Assembly (NCBI GenBank): GCA_005408345.1
Contig: SEMN01000010.1
Location: 1,905,501 to 1,969,500 of the forward strand
From: Macquaria australasica
Taxonomy: Eukaryota > Chordata > Actinopteri > Centrarchiformes > Percichthyidae
DNA length: 64,000 nucleotides
Reading direction: 5' to 3'
In this document: positions 13,782 through 25,300 of the stretch, one piece after another
Position numbering within the stretch: the first letter of the stretch is position 1
Layout: each line of letters begins with the position of its first letter
Position numbers and translations under genes: made by a program
The notes under the pieces: generated by a model
The model's input: the letters and a program-made list of their open reading frames with translations, nothing else
Database searches by the model: none
What the model was told of the DNA's origin: nothing

Positions 13782-16700
13782 TGAGTGCTGACATGAATTT
13801 CAACCTGAGCTTAAAAATGGCTACAGCAACTCTCAGCAGTCGACAAAGTGTCTCTGGTGTGTTCCTTCTGCAGGATAGGATTTTAAGACTTTCTTATGGG
13901 GTCATTAAAGGCCACTGGCGAGGTCATGCACGTCAAAGACTCAGAAAACGAGGTAGGAAATACATTGTTCCAATGAACTGACCTCTGTAGCCATTATGGA
14001 GGTAAAGTCATTCATTTTCTAACAGAGGGGGATTTATGCCTATAATCTACTGCTGCAGGGGTTCTCAACAGTCCATGTGCGCTTGGCTCCCACAGTCATA
14101 TATTTAAGTCAATAACACACTGACAGGAATTTGTCTATTACATTTTCCATCGGCAAAGACAACCCCTGCTATTTTTTGCTAATCCTAAAACAACTCATTA
14201 CAAAATGCATTAGGTAGGCTGAAAAGGACATGGAACCTTTGTAGCCTTAAATCAGATATGTAAACAAATAATAGCTAATTCCATAAAAAGGTTTTTCCCA
14301 TGGACATTTTATATAGTGTCCCAAAAAGTGATGCTACACCTCCTGAACCCCAAGGATGATAAGGCAAGGATTTGTTTCCAATGCAAGGCTTGTGAGAACT
14401 AGGTGATCCTGGACGAATCTGTTTTCAGTTGGTGCTTAGTAGGTGTTTAATTTGGATTTGTCTGATCAGCTTGTCTTTGAATTCTTAGTTTCCCGCTTAA
14501 ACCTCAACAAATATAATATCCTTTCTTTATATTGATTTTGACTGTGTCTATCTAATAGGGATGGATTAGGCTATGTAATCAAATGATTCAGCCAAGGAAA
14601 CCAAATTGTCTGCAGAGGTTGGAGGCATATCTGCAGATAATTTCAGATAACTTCACTCAGTGACAATGCACAGAACTGAGCCAATAGGCACATTTTCCAT
14701 GCTGTCTTCATGGCCAAAATGACCACAATATAAATAAAATATAATAATAAAATTGATAATTGTTCTGTCATAATCTTTAATAAAACACACAATCCTACAG
14801 TTAAATTTCTATTTAACATGTGTCCTAAGATTTGCTGAATGGATCTCTGTCTGCAGACTAGATTTGAACATTTTCAGACCCTGACTCTCAGCCGGTGCGA
14901 GACAAGCTGATTGAGGGCAAAGAAACAGATCAAACACACTCTGCTCACACACCCACACTCCCCCTCACACACTGTGTCAACAGCAACCATGGCAACACAG
15001 ACATGAGGGCTGCTTGGGCAAAACCATTTTTCCTTTGGCAAGGCATAGAGAGTTTGCACACTAACACAAGCATACACACGCACACACACACGTAACACTC
15101 AGTGACACACACTGATTCAGTGACTGTGCAAACATAAATCATGACTAACATTTCCTTTGTTTTGCACTTCTTGTTCCCGACGCCCAGTTTGACCTGCATT
15201 ATCAAGGGTCCAGTCCCACTTAACTCTACAGGACAGCCAGGAACACATACAGCCCAAAGGATAACAGTAACACGTTATATATACTTTCTCAATACTGTAA
15301 AGTAACTAGCAATTTATTGTTTCAACGCTTTTAAGTTACAAATGTAATTGGTAATAAAAGGCTACCAGGTTCATTTACAGCTTATTTTAAAATCCTCTAC
15401 AATGTTGCTGATTAAATAACTTATTTTGTCACATTTTGTAAATGAAGGACATGTTGGACAAGATTAGGTCTGCTTTCACATACATAAAACACATTCCAAA
15501 CCATGATGTGTTTTCCCCTGGGGATCAGCGGTGCCACTTAATGATAATGGGGCTTGGAAGTGTGGGAGAAAGCAGATGCTTTGTGGACCTAGTTCTGTTT
15601 TTATTTCATACCACAGTTGTTTTCATGGTAAGCACCAATTAAACCTAGTTAGCATGTAGCTGCACAATTCTGAATACAATTTTTAGGGAAAGCATTTTTG
15701 AAAATAAACAGTCAGATATGACAATAGACTGTATAAGGCTCCCGGCAGAAATTGCCTGCTAATTTTCATGGCTTCAATAGCTTCGTCACTACGGTATATT
15801 GTACTGACTTTGCAGGTGGTTAGAATTTGCAATGTTACCCTGCGGTGGAGCATATGGGAAAACATTTCTTGCAAAGAATGTACTTTTGACTGTCATCATG
15901 TGTTTAAATCTGAAAAAGTTCCACACAACAGAATGGGATTCTTGTTCTGCTACCAGCAAGTTTTTGTCAAAACTAATAAAGGTATATTCTCTTTCTCACC
16001 ACCACTGGAGGGGTTTCCTTGCTTTTGTGTTAATTTTTGTTGATCTCCTAAAGCTTTTTCCACAGTCTTACTGTTTTGTCCCTCTCTCTCCATGGCTTTG
16101 TTTCTACTTCATCTGCGGTTTAACTCTGTCTTGTCATGTAGTGATGCAACTTACTGTAGAAAGAAATTAGAAATGCTTGGTTTGACGCAGACAATCTCTG
16201 TGCTCGTGCAAATACTGCAGAATCAGAATTATCACGTGAGAATGAGATTGCTACCATTGATCCTCCAGTACTACTGTATGTGTACTAGCTTGTATATTTA
16301 CTGCAGGTAAGCTGTAATTCTCAAATAAGAAGTTTAAATTTTGGAGTCTTGTGCTTTGCTTGCTCAACACAGTGACCCTGCCCAGTCAGATATCATCTCC
16401 TCCTTTATTTTCATTAAATGATACATAGTGCAAAGACTGAGCTTAGGATAGACTGCATGGTGTGAACACAATATAAAAGAACCCATCTGACACTTATTTG
16501 TGCATTGCATGAGAGGGAGGGAGGCTACAAAGTAAGAACAAAGTGTTTGTGATTAGACTGGGGACTCCTCTAAAGAGAGAGCTCCCTCTTTCTGTCCACA
16601 TTCCTCACATTCCTCTAATCACTTCAGAATCACACACACACACACACACACACACAAAGAGAGAGATTGACCAACACAGAGAGAGAGAGAGAATGGGTGA

Positions 16701-19700
16701 GACAGAGAGGTGTTTGTGAAAGACAGAAAAAGAACATCCAAAACTGACTGATGTGATCTTACTGCAAAAGTCTGCATATGTTGCACGTTGTCTATCGCTG
16801 CTGGTCACACAACTTAGAGGAATTCAGCCATCAGCTGCAGTATTTACTGATCAAATACTCCACCACATCTCACCTTATCTATCCTTGTCAATACACGACA
16901 CATAGAAAAGGAACTTTTCTTCAAAGGTTCTTTGATAATGATAATGTTTCTGCGGCAGCGAACGAACCCTCCCTGACTCATTACATGATGCAAGACAGTG
17001 TCGATCCGCTACAGCTAATGATAACAAAGCTGATAACCAGCTAATGATAACAAAACCAACGCAAAAGACCACAGGACACCACATTAAAAAGTCACTATTC
17101 ATAGCACAAGATTAAGCCCACTTTAAGTAGTTTACAAAATTTAAACAGAAAAACCTATTACTGTAATAAAAAAAAATAAAAAAAATACCTTAGGAATGGA
17201 GAATGAATCACGTATCAGCTTGCCAAACACCTCCACAAACAATTGGTCGAGAATTGTGACACAGGAAAGTTAGCATGCAATGAGCAGCATAGAAACAGTG
17301 GGATTGGTGACTGATAGGCCATCCGCTCATGTTAAAGGTCATCTGATACATTTACACATGGCATTTAAAAAAAAGACCCAATAAAAAAACTACCACCGTT
17401 TCTTAGACAACCTATGGGGATGCTGGACATTTTGACAGGCATTGGCAAGTTTTACAAGCCCGGTATGGTTATTGTTGATTTCTTCATTCTCAAGTGGTCC
17501 CTTATTGCACCATAAGGTTCGGGAGCCATTTAAAACTATCGATGTGTACTGCTCTACAGAATCAAAAGGGGTTGCTTTTCTACAGCATAGAACACTTTTA
17601 GTTAAAAAGTGTACACTGTCTGGTACAAACGGAGTCTCCCGTACAGCTGGTGGGCAGAATATCAGCGACACAGCATACAATATAATGCGAGTAAAGCACC
17701 AGCACAAATAACAGTCATCAAAGAGTTGAATCAAAATTTCTCAACATTGCACTCAAATCAATAATTTGACATTTGACAGAGGATTAAGCTTCACAAAGGT
17801 AGACTCACCTGAGGCTGTCCCCAGCCAGACTTCCATAGCTGTCTGGTCTCTCCTGTCTTCGCCTGTACAAGTCTGAGTTTGACAACTCTTTCAGCCTCAG
17901 AGAGTTCATCTCCCCTAAGCCTCTCTCCCTCCCTCCCTTCCTTCCTTCCTTTCTATCCCTTGTCTGCAGAGAGCACCCAGTCCACAGGAACAGGAATACT
18001 CCAAAGAAAGTTTGCGTGTTAATGTTTGAAAGATTAAGTCTTGTGCTGCTCTCGTTCTCCTTCTCTCTCAAACTCGCCTCCAGGGCTCACACACTTGAGG
18101 AAGGACATATGCAGAGGTGTGGTTTCACAGCCTGGCCTGCACACCTATCAAATACTCCTTGCTCCTCCTCCCCCTTCTGCAGCAGGTATAGGGAGAACGC
18201 CTCAGAGAAAAGGAGAAAGAGTCGCAGAAGTAGAGAGCGGCATCGCCCTTTCTGGCCTTTACCCCCAATGTCGCTATTTTCCTCCTACTTCTCTGTGGCT
18301 CATTTCTCTGTTTAACAAGAAAGCCCGAGAGGGACAAGAGAGGGTACGGACAACAGAAGAGACAAAGAAAGGCTGTTTAGCACACACACATATACAATGG
18401 CACGCTGTTAGTACTGATAACTAGTTATATGGAATTAGAGATGCATCAATCATCCTAATGTCATCTGAGGTCAGCATCAGAGCCCAACTGATACAATTTG
18501 AGTCTAAAACCAATATCTATACATTAGAGCTAAAACAAAAATCAGCCAATACTTATACCATATGTGTTTATACATAAGATTTTTGGCAAGGATCCCTCAT
18601 GTTTGGATGTTAAAGAGCTGTGACAAAGACATGTACTATGGCAGGATATTTTACAGTTAAACAATAATGACAGAAACACTCAATATGTACAAGATAATAA
18701 TAAATATTAACCACTAAAATTCACTAAAAATGAAATTAGTATAATTATGAATTAAAACAAATATGTATATTAAACATGGATTAAGAAGAAATAAGGGTTA
18801 ATATGCATAAAATGTCATCTATAAAACATTTATGTGCTGCAGTTTCCTTTTTGCATATCAACATATAGACACAATATCACACAATATGTGTGATAAGCCA
18901 GTATTGGCAGATAAAGTCATTATCCGAAGTACAGCTTGAGCTGTGAGCATAGCATCATTTCAGTTTATGAAAAGGGGTATGAAAAAAAAAAAGTTTAACA
19001 TGTGCCTCAAAGAAAACTTCTGAGCAACTGGCAATATCAAGCACACAATAACCTGATGTATCAATGTTATGATGATAAAAACTATGATCAGCCAGCAAGC
19101 TGTCTCATCCTGGCCAGGCATTACAACAGTGTTTTGAACACAGTAAGGAGCAATACTGGTGGTATCTGCACTGAGGTAAAAAAAAAACAAAAAAAAACCC
19201 CACCAAGCCTGCAGTTAGCGGTTCAATCTGAACAGCAGCTTGTTTAGATGGATGGGAACACACAGAGTAAAGATGCACTATATGGAACAATGCCACCTAT
19301 TATGGAGTCATATTTTCAAGTCTCAAGCATTGTAAACTGTGAGATTATTTCCCAGCAGGAACAACAAACTATTGAAAAAGGGGGAAATGTCAGTCTATGA
19401 ATAATTCATCACAATGTTATGTGGGAACAAGAGATCCTCCCCGACAGACACAAAACACATCTATGCACATTTTCAGACGGAGCTGAAAGTTGCCTCTGAG
19501 ACATGTTTAATTACAAACAAGAAGCTGAGACGTCACCGAGACAGGGACAGGATTGGTCAGGGGACGTGAAACCAAACAAGCAAAGTCAACAAGCAGCCAA
19601 AGAAGAAACAGATGTCAGCAGAGCTCAGACTGTAAAACAGAACATGCAAACTGATTAGAGATCTAATTCTGAGAGTGCTCCTTTAGGTTAACTGTTTATT

Positions 19701-19915
19701 CTGTGTATACCATTCAGTCAATATGTACCTGTCATTATAGATATTACAAAGGTATGAAACGGTTTATGGTGTTAAATAGCTGTGGGTGGACTAATGGCTG
19801 ACTAATGTCTCTCGTTAATATGTACAGACAGCTACATGCCCTCTGAACAGTTCACAATGTGCAGATTCACCTTCAGCTTGCCTTGACCTGTTCAGCATTC
19901 CACAAGGGTTTGACG

Positions 19916-19951
<36 letters not shown>

Positions 19952-21158
19952 GTAGAAGCGTAGAATGTGAATATTGAACTTCAACATCAGCTTCACATCC
20001 TGGAGCAGCTGCAGCAAGGTCACGGTAGCACAGGCTGACGTGTCTGAGTATGCCAGAACATTCATGATGGATCACAGGTTTAGGCTTTAAGTTCAGCTCA
20101 CTTACGTTTCAGTCCATTTGGGATCTGTGCATTCCCCTCAAGATTCAAAAGCTTGTAATTGTCATACATTTTTAAAATCTAAATTGGAAGTGACAACCCA
20201 TTATGTCATCTGCTCTGGATGACACAGTGTAAAATGCAATGTGTAAGGAATGACGCCACTATGACCACTAAAAGCTAATACTGTGTTCTGGATTGAAGTC
20301 GCATTCAGCCCAAAGTTTCGTGCTGGTATAAATGTGCTGAGAGAGCTGTCTTGTTATAAGCACTCACACTGACTCATAACACACACTCACACACACACTC
20401 CCGTTCAGCTGAAACAGAGCAGACATTTCCTACACAGCCAACCTCTCTGCCACATGAGTGCACTGCCACTGTGTGGACATCACTGGTACAACAGCTACTC
20501 TATCCACTGCAATCTCTAACCTCATCACTGCAAACCTATGACACTGTAATGATTACAATAAATTAACATAACATAACATTTGTTGGACTCCTGAAATCAG
20601 CAATGTATGTAGCATTTTCAAAACTGACACAACAAAATGAATATTAAGTTGAATTAACCATTTCCTCTATTCTGTTCATCAACTGAAGTATCTTACCGTT
20701 TCTCTGCTGTAATAATGCTATTTTCCATAGAACCTATTTATCATTAATTTTAATTAATAGGAATCTGTAAGAGGAAGTATACAAACAAGTACATACACAA
20801 CAGCCCAAATGCAGTGCCACAGTTCAAAGACACTGCTATCAAGCTGACTTCCTAATACAATATTCAAACGTACACTGAGGTGTTGGACAATACACAGATC
20901 TATAAACAACGTAATAGCATGGCTTGTACATCTAACATGAAGCAAGTAATGGAGCCTAGCTGCTGATGCCACAATTATAAATAGTTCTAACAGTAATATA
21001 AATTAATCTTACCAATGTTTCGTGTCAAACTGTAGTGAGGATATTTTCGTCGTTGCCCTTTGCTGTCACTGCAAACACTCCTACTGCCGTTATCTCAGTC
21101 TGCATGGCCACATAACTTCCTGTTTGCTGTGCTGTGTGTGTATGTGTGTATGTGTGTA

Positions 21159-21195
<37 letters not shown>

Positions 21196-24100
21196 ACTTG
21201 TACCAGTATGTGTTTGTGAGAGATGAGTGGATGTAAAGGCAGCACACACACTTCTAGCCCTGTTAGTGTATGTGTGGTTTAGGCCTTTGGCTTCCAGGCT
21301 GTCTGTCAGGATGGAGGTGGGGTGTGAGGAGGAGAAGGAGGAGGAGGAGGAGGAGGAGGAAGATTCAGGGAGATCAAAGGTGGTGTAGAGAAGAGGAGGA
21401 AGGACAAAGGAGGTGCAGGGAGCCTTCAATGACCACACTGAAAGGATAATCAAGCAGTTCTCATAGACCTGCCATGTTAAGTGTGTCTCTCCAGCTTCCA
21501 TCGAGGAGGTGAAAGGTCAGACCAAGAGGCCACACTGACTGCCACTGACACATAATATCGGGTGTGTGGAGGATCCATCATAATCATGGGTGTGCCTTGA
21601 AATATGTAACACAACTCTGTCTCACTGTGATTACTGTTTCACAACTGTTTCACGACAAAATAATATAAAAAATGTTAGTGAAAACTTAATTAAAATTGGC
21701 TGATGCAAAATAAAAACTGTATGTAAATAAGAATAAAGCAAACGTAAGCATACCCAGTTCTTAATGCCACACTTACAGAATGTATTGGTAGGAAAGTGGG
21801 GATCACAGCATTAGGAATGTGTGCAAAAAAAAACAGTGAAAGAGTTCAAAACATCTGCAGTATTGAAAGAATCAAGTGCATATTTTGTATTAAATAACTA
21901 AATTAATAAACTAAAATAAACAGATGGAAGCGGCTGGTAGCCAGTATTTTGAGTGTATGTATAACTCCACTGTTTTTAACTGGAAGCGTGAGGAAACTTT
22001 TGTTGACAGATGAGTAAAATCCTCCCACATTTTTCTGGTCATACATCTGGGAGAAAAATAATAGAGATGTCTTGAGGTGGGAATAAAAACAGCGTGACAC
22101 AACTATTTCGAAGTCTCTTTACACACACACACACACTCTACCATGGAGGATCTGCTGTAAGCGGTAGAGGAACGATTGCACAGCCTGTTGTTCCATATTT
22201 CCTTCTGCATCGGTCAGGCAGTTATCTACCACTGCATACTAAACACACACTACATACCATACACTACGAAGAAAAACTCAATGACAACAGTTTCTTAATG
22301 TTTCTTATAGCCATCACAATCACACAGACAACCCTTCAGAACCTCTTCTTATAATGACTTCTAATTTCACAGCAGTGTGGACCAGCGCAAACACGAGAAC
22401 ACACGCCGTTGTGTCGGCCGTTACCGCCAGTTTACTGCCATAACGGCCATCTCTGGCAACAACTCGTAGAGAGAAAAAAAAACTACACCTGAAAAAGTAT
22501 TTTATGTTTTCAGCAAAGCAAGTCAATATTATGACTTGGTATCTCATAAGAATGACTAGGAAGTCAAATGTCTGACTCAAAATGATCATTTAGTATCTCA
22601 TAGTTTTAACTTTTTAAGTCACACATGATACAAAGTCATGCATATGACAGTACTTCTTTGTGCATAATGTTTATCATTAGCGAAAGCAGTAATTCTGTCA
22701 CTCAAAAAGCTTTGTCACAGTGGGAACCTCGTTGTTTTCTGTTCTGCTCTGTTCATTTGTTGCAGTAAGCAAATGTTGATGTATGAATCTACTATTGATA
22801 CAAACATAAGACTTCCTGAGTCTTTAATGTGAAGACAGTGGAAGGCCTTTATGGTGCTTCCAGAGCATTAAGATCATGGGACAACCAAATCCTCCAATGA
22901 AACCTCAATAACTTTAACTACTATTGAAACCCATTGTACCTCATGTTAAATAATTCAATGTAATATCAATATGCTACAGTATGTGTGAGTTGCAATAAAC
23001 ATTTCACACTCCTTCACACCACGTGCATCAAGTTAGTACACACACACACACACAGTCCAAATCCTACATCACACAAGTTCACCACCAAACAAGGACAAGT
23101 CCACACTGGAGACTGGGACTCTCCTCTAAGCTCTAGTTGTATCAACACAGTGTGGAATCAGATCAAAATGTAATGCGTTGGGAATGCAGCAATCCACAGG
23201 CCTTTAAAAGACTCTTACAGCTTTTAGTGTCCAGACTGAGTGCTTTATAAAAGCCAGATTCATCCCAGGCCATAATTAACTCAGCAGCACACAGTAGCAT
23301 TCACACAAGAATACTGCTCTGAATAGCAGTCTCCAGGGAACGGACGGTCAGGAAGTGGTTTAGAAAGCAATAACTACTGTCCAGTGAGTTTGTGTGGACA
23401 TTCCTGGGCAGGGAGGAGGTTGATCTGCAGAAAATGGAGGAACATCCTCTTTCCTTCTTTAAGATTTCTCACTGCTGCTCTGTGAGTCTATCACTCTGTC
23501 TAATGTGTGACTGTAGGTTGACACAAATACATGAAGTTGCCTTTTTCTGGTTTTTTATTATTAAAGCTGTGTAGTTAGTGCGACCAAACCTCTGATACAA
23601 TATACAGAGGAGGATTCTCCCAAACTTTGTTGTTTGTGAACACTGATTTTGTTTTAATGATTATTTGTTTTATGTCAAATGTGTGACTATGGAAATTATA
23701 ATCCAGAAAACCTGGTAAAGCAATTATGTATTTTGGTGGAAGTTGTGAATATTAGGGGAAAATATATTGATCTTGGCTGTGAAATTGAATTAGCACACTG
23801 TTTAAAAATGCAACAACTGTATAAGGTAGACGTTTCTGAAATCTAATGCAGATTTACTATCATTATCATCCAATATACAACAGATAATGTTGGCATACAT
23901 GTGGATTTATTTTGATTTATTTAATCTGTTAATTAATAACATTATCAATACCAATTTACAAGCTTTATGAATGAATGAATGAAGTGAAAAGAAATGGGAA
24001 TCCAGTCTGATTATCAGGCTACATCAAGAAAGCTTTTATAATTAAGAAAGCAATCAAACGCCTTAATAATACAATCACATAACTGTATAATCTGATATAC

Positions 24101-25103
24101 CTATAGTATCTTGACTAAATGTGTGTTCAGATACTTAATCTGATTATTGCTGAATTTGGGGAATATCAGGATTTATATATAATATGCCACGTAAATGAGA
24201 AACTCGCCTTTCTCAGGTGAAGGAATCAAAAGAAATCTGGTTTACATGTGTCAGAAAGACCACTAGTAAATTAATTAAATCCAACTTCAACTGAGCAAAA
24301 CTGTACTGATCTTCCTGTTATTTAAAAATGAAGTTGAACAGCTATCATTTATCTGACATTTATGCTACAGCAATGCTCCGTATTAAGTTTGTCTCATTGT
24401 AAGTAACAATAATAATTCAATTTACATTATTTTCACACCGACAGTCCATACTGTAAGACACGTGGGTGCTTCATAAACCGGACAACAGCACATAAAATCT
24501 AGGAAACAGGAAACTTTAATATAAACTCAACGGACAGAGGCTTTTCAAACCAAACTCCATTGGGCACGTCTGTCATTTTAACTGATCGGCAGTTCAACAG
24601 GACCGTTTGGATACGTTTCACTTCTGCATACATCTGATACACAGCACACAAACATACTATTTCAAGAAAACTGTGGCCTCAGGAAACACAGTAGTTGGCC
24701 AGCTAAAAGCTTCCTTCAATAACACGGTGGAGGGCGCTAGCGAGCAGTTTAAGTGACCAAGTTGAGATTGTAGCTAACCTATACAACATTAAAGTACATT
24801 GACAACCCTAGCTACACACAGTTAGTGTAACTTTCCGTGATAAAAGCCATTTCTCCTATGCACACAAGCTGGGTTTTTGTAAATGAAAGGCAGCATTAAG
24901 CTAGCATATTTTTGAATGGGTTTGTCATGACTAAATTACAGCTTTCATAGCCCATGAGAGAATGGAACATACCGGGGCTGCGTTTTTTCTCTTCTTCCAG
25001 CGAGAAACTGTCAACTTCCCAACTTATCAGGCAAATGTCTCTTTTAGGGAAACACTTTTGAACTTCTCACTTACCCGTTTGTCATTTCAGTAATGCCGAG
25101 CAT
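94..25103 (-). CDS. lims1: LIMS1 (PINCH-1) adaptor gene, 3' part outside window
   Basis: PINCH is a LIM-only adaptor. LIM1 binds the ankyrin repeats of integrin-linked kinase, and the ILK-PINCH-parvin complex links integrins to actin at focal adhesions (established for the family). I see nine exons on the minus strand: three alternative first exons (25075-25103, 17809-17909, 10273-10484) and common exons 5199-5358, 3528-3594, 3244-3364, 1751-1900, 770-920 and 94-186. All junctions are GT-AG and all phases join. From the internal Met of MANALAN the common part is 246 codons. It covers LIM1, LIM2, LIM3 and LIM4 with their Cys/His zinc ligands. LIM5 and the C-terminus must lie left of base 1. 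The first 215 codons are nearly identical to human PINCH-1 as I remember it; the last 31 diverge. The close paralogue LIMS2 is possible, but GCC2 next door favours LIMS1. Confidence 0.93.
770..920 (-). CDS. lims1: LIMS1 exon 6 (end of LIM3, first half of LIM4)
   Basis: Acceptor TTCTCTGCAG, donor GTGTGA, 151 bases. The 50 full codons read KELTADARELKGELYCLPCH and on through CGACRRPIEGRVVNAMGKQW to HVE. This half of LIM4 appears identical to human PINCH-1 from memory. Confidence 0.95.
1751..1900 (-). CDS. lims1: LIMS1 exon 5 (end of LIM2, LIM3)
   Basis: Acceptor TCCCATCAG, donor GTAAAC, 150 bases. It codes RHLCRPCHNREKARGLGKYI, then CQKCHAIIEEQPLLFKNDPY and HPDHFNCNNCG: the end of LIM2, the linker and most of LIM3. 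Confidence 0.95.
2261..2345 (+). repeat. short LINE/SINE-tail-like remnant (ATCAGA repeat)
   Basis: Three ATCAGA units followed by a stretch like AAGTAGGTTTTCACATACAAGGAATTTG, which I recognise as a frequent teleost interspersed repeat. Family not assigned. Confidence 0.5.
2516..2895. repeat. palindromic fold-back element (MITE-like)
   Basis: The left arm (about 2516-2692) is an imperfect reverse complement of the right arm (about 2726-2895). AAATTCCCTCTTTGTGTT at 2675 pairs with AACACAAAGAGGGAATTT at 2724; GTCAAAATGACTTCTAAAGT pairs with ACTTCAGAAGT near 2837; GGGGAACAAAAT pairs with ATTTTGTCCCC at 2868. The right arm has a 22-base tandem duplication (GATACCTACTTCATTTGT twice at about 2769-2809). 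The pattern is a common teleost non-autonomous repeat. Confidence 0.75.
3244..3364 (-). CDS. lims1: LIMS1 exon 4 (LIM2)
   Basis: Acceptor CTCCAAG, donor GTCAGT (less common but valid), 121 bases. Residues read EFIIGRVIKAMNNSWHPDCF, then CCDICQAVLADVGFVKNAG, the body of LIM2 with its H..C..CxxC ligands. Confidence 0.94.
3528..3594 (-). CDS. lims1: LIMS1 exon 3 (end of LIM1, start of LIM2)
   Basis: TGACAG acceptor, GTAAGTA donor, 67 bases. It codes FEGRKYCEHDFQMLFAPCCH then QC and the first base of Gly. The C..H/D ligands close LIM1, and the CCHQC pair opens LIM2. Confidence 0.94.
3595..5198 (-). other. LIMS1 intron 2
   Basis: 1.6 kb of AT-rich sequence with no gene, repeat or RNA that I recognise. 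Confidence 0.6.
5199..5358 (-). CDS. lims1: LIMS1 exon 2 (internal Met, LIM1 first part)
   Basis: Acceptor CTTCTCAG precedes 5358 and donor GTAACACT follows 5199. The exon codes MANALANAMCERCKSGFAPA and on to GLFYE, including the first LIM1 zinc cluster (CxxC, then H..C..CxxC). It is the common acceptor for all three first exons. The ATG at 5354 could itself be a start if a transcript began nearby. Confidence 0.95.
5480..5955 (+). mobile_element. CR1/L2/Rex1-type LINE, 3' end fragment
   Basis: One frame from about 5503 reads LQRVITTAQKIIGCPLPSLE, then DLYSSRCLRKAQDILMDPGH and LLPSGRRFRSLKARTKRLKN. That is the usual C-terminal end of CR1/L2/Rex1 reverse-transcriptase ORFs. An in-frame TAA just upstream shows decay. 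An AT-rich 3' UTR ending in AATAAAGACATTTT follows. Only the last part of the element is present. Confidence 0.75.
7659..7681. repeat. CA microsatellite
   Basis: About 11 AC units in a LIMS1 intron. Confidence 0.9.
10273..10484 (-). CDS. lims1: LIMS1 alternative first exon 1c (proximal)
   Basis: ATG at 10484 has an in-frame TAG directly before it, so the start is well bounded. It codes 70 residues ending SDVKVYKEFCDFYAR, then TT and a GTAAGT donor at 10272. TT plus C of exon 2 makes Phe, giving FCDFYARFNMANALAN. A human LIMS1 isoform ends its extra N-terminus with almost the same sequence, so this start is conserved. A noncoding exon farther upstream is possible, since TTATAG could be an acceptor. 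Confidence 0.9.
10741..10831. repeat. compound CT/CA microsatellite upstream of LIMS1 exon 1c
   Basis: A CT-rich tract (10771-10787) followed by about 18 CA units, 260 to 350 bases upstream of the exon 1c ATG. It could lie in the 5' UTR or promoter of that isoform. Confidence 0.85.
12111..12160. repeat. GT microsatellite, 25 units
   Basis: Uninterrupted GT over 50 bases; a second, interrupted tract lies at about 12271-12303. Confidence 0.95.
13735..13778. repeat. GA microsatellite, 22 units
   Basis: Perfect purine tract, 44 bases, in a LIMS1 intron. Confidence 0.95.
16630..16692. repeat. CA and GA tracts
   Basis: About 13 CA units, then a short spacer and a GA tract, 1.2 kb downstream of exon 1b in the sense of LIMS1 transcription. 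Confidence 0.85.
17809..17909 (-). CDS. lims1: LIMS1 alternative first exon 1b (middle)
   Basis: ATG at 17909-17907 starts 33 codons, MNSLRLKELSNSDLYRRRQE and onward, ending CTC AG before a GTGAGT donor at 17808. AG plus C of exon 2 makes Ser, giving ...GDSLSNMANALAN. The basic RRRQERPDS stretch resembles an alternative N-terminus I recall for mammalian LIMS1. The frame stays open upstream to 18071, but I prefer 17909 because similarity begins there. Confidence 0.8.
19917..19949. repeat. CA microsatellite, 16 units
   Basis: Perfect AC run between LIMS1 first exons 1a and 1b. Confidence 0.93.
21133..21193. repeat. compound TG/TATG microsatellite
   Basis: TG units interspersed with TATG, then about 16 perfect TG units. 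Confidence 0.9.
21326..21361. repeat. GGA trinucleotide repeat
   Basis: Mostly GAG/GGA units over 36 bases with one interruption. The opposite strand reads as a Ser run, which is not a gene. Confidence 0.88.
25075..25103 (-). CDS. lims1: LIMS1 alternative first exon 1a (distal)
   Basis: ATG at 25103-25101 opens a nine-codon start, MLGITEMTN, followed by GG and a GTAAGTG donor at 25074. Joined to exon 2 it reads MLGITEMTNGNMANALAN. A short human LIMS1 isoform with an MLGV... start has the same plan (from memory), which fixes the start. An upstream in-frame Met exists at 25301 but gives unconserved residues. The exon lies in a CpG-rich stretch. Confidence 0.85.
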
Positions 25104-25300
25104 CGCTCCGCTCTCTCCAGGACCAGACTTGTGTCTTCTGGCTTCAGCTGCAGATGTCCAGATGTTGTACAGTCTGCCGGGACGGAGCGAGCAGAATGGC
25201 GAAGACGGGCCTCGCCTCTGTTCACCAACCGTCAACACGGACTCAACGGAAGGCTGCGCTTCCGCTACGACTTTCACAGTAAAACCATTCTGCTGGTACA
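25076..25300 (-). promoter_or_regulatory. lims1: CpG-rich promoter region of LIMS1 first exon 1a
   Basis: The stretch around and upstream of the distal ATG is richer in G, C and CpG (for example GGGACGGAGCGAGC on the plus strand) than the AT-rich flanks. A small CpG-island promoter is the simple reading; no TATA box is evident. Confidence 0.45.

Larger units (their letters stand above)
10485..17808 (-). other. LIMS1 5' region between first exons 1c and 1b
   Basis: Contains CT/CA (10741-10831), TG (11059-11080, 12111-12160, about 12271-12303), GA (13735-13778) and CA (15078-15090, 16630-16656) tracts. The mRNA 5' end of the 1c isoform should lie in the first few hundred bases but no core motif is clear. 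No other gene seen. Confidence 0.55.
17910..25074 (-). other. LIMS1 5' region between first exons 1b and 1a
   Basis: CA, TG and GAG tracts (19917-19949, 21133-21193, 21326-21361, 22122-22137, 23038-23054). The stretch 18430-18950 has a weak likeness to a degenerate teleost interspersed repeat. No gene seen. Confidence 0.5.

Noticed and set aside
17014..17060. Imperfect tandem copy of CAGCTAATGATAACAAA
   Set aside because: A single short duplication, too small to interpret.
21025..21501. 158-codon minus-strand open frame with Thr-His and Ser runs
   Set aside because: It is translated CA and GGA microsatellite.
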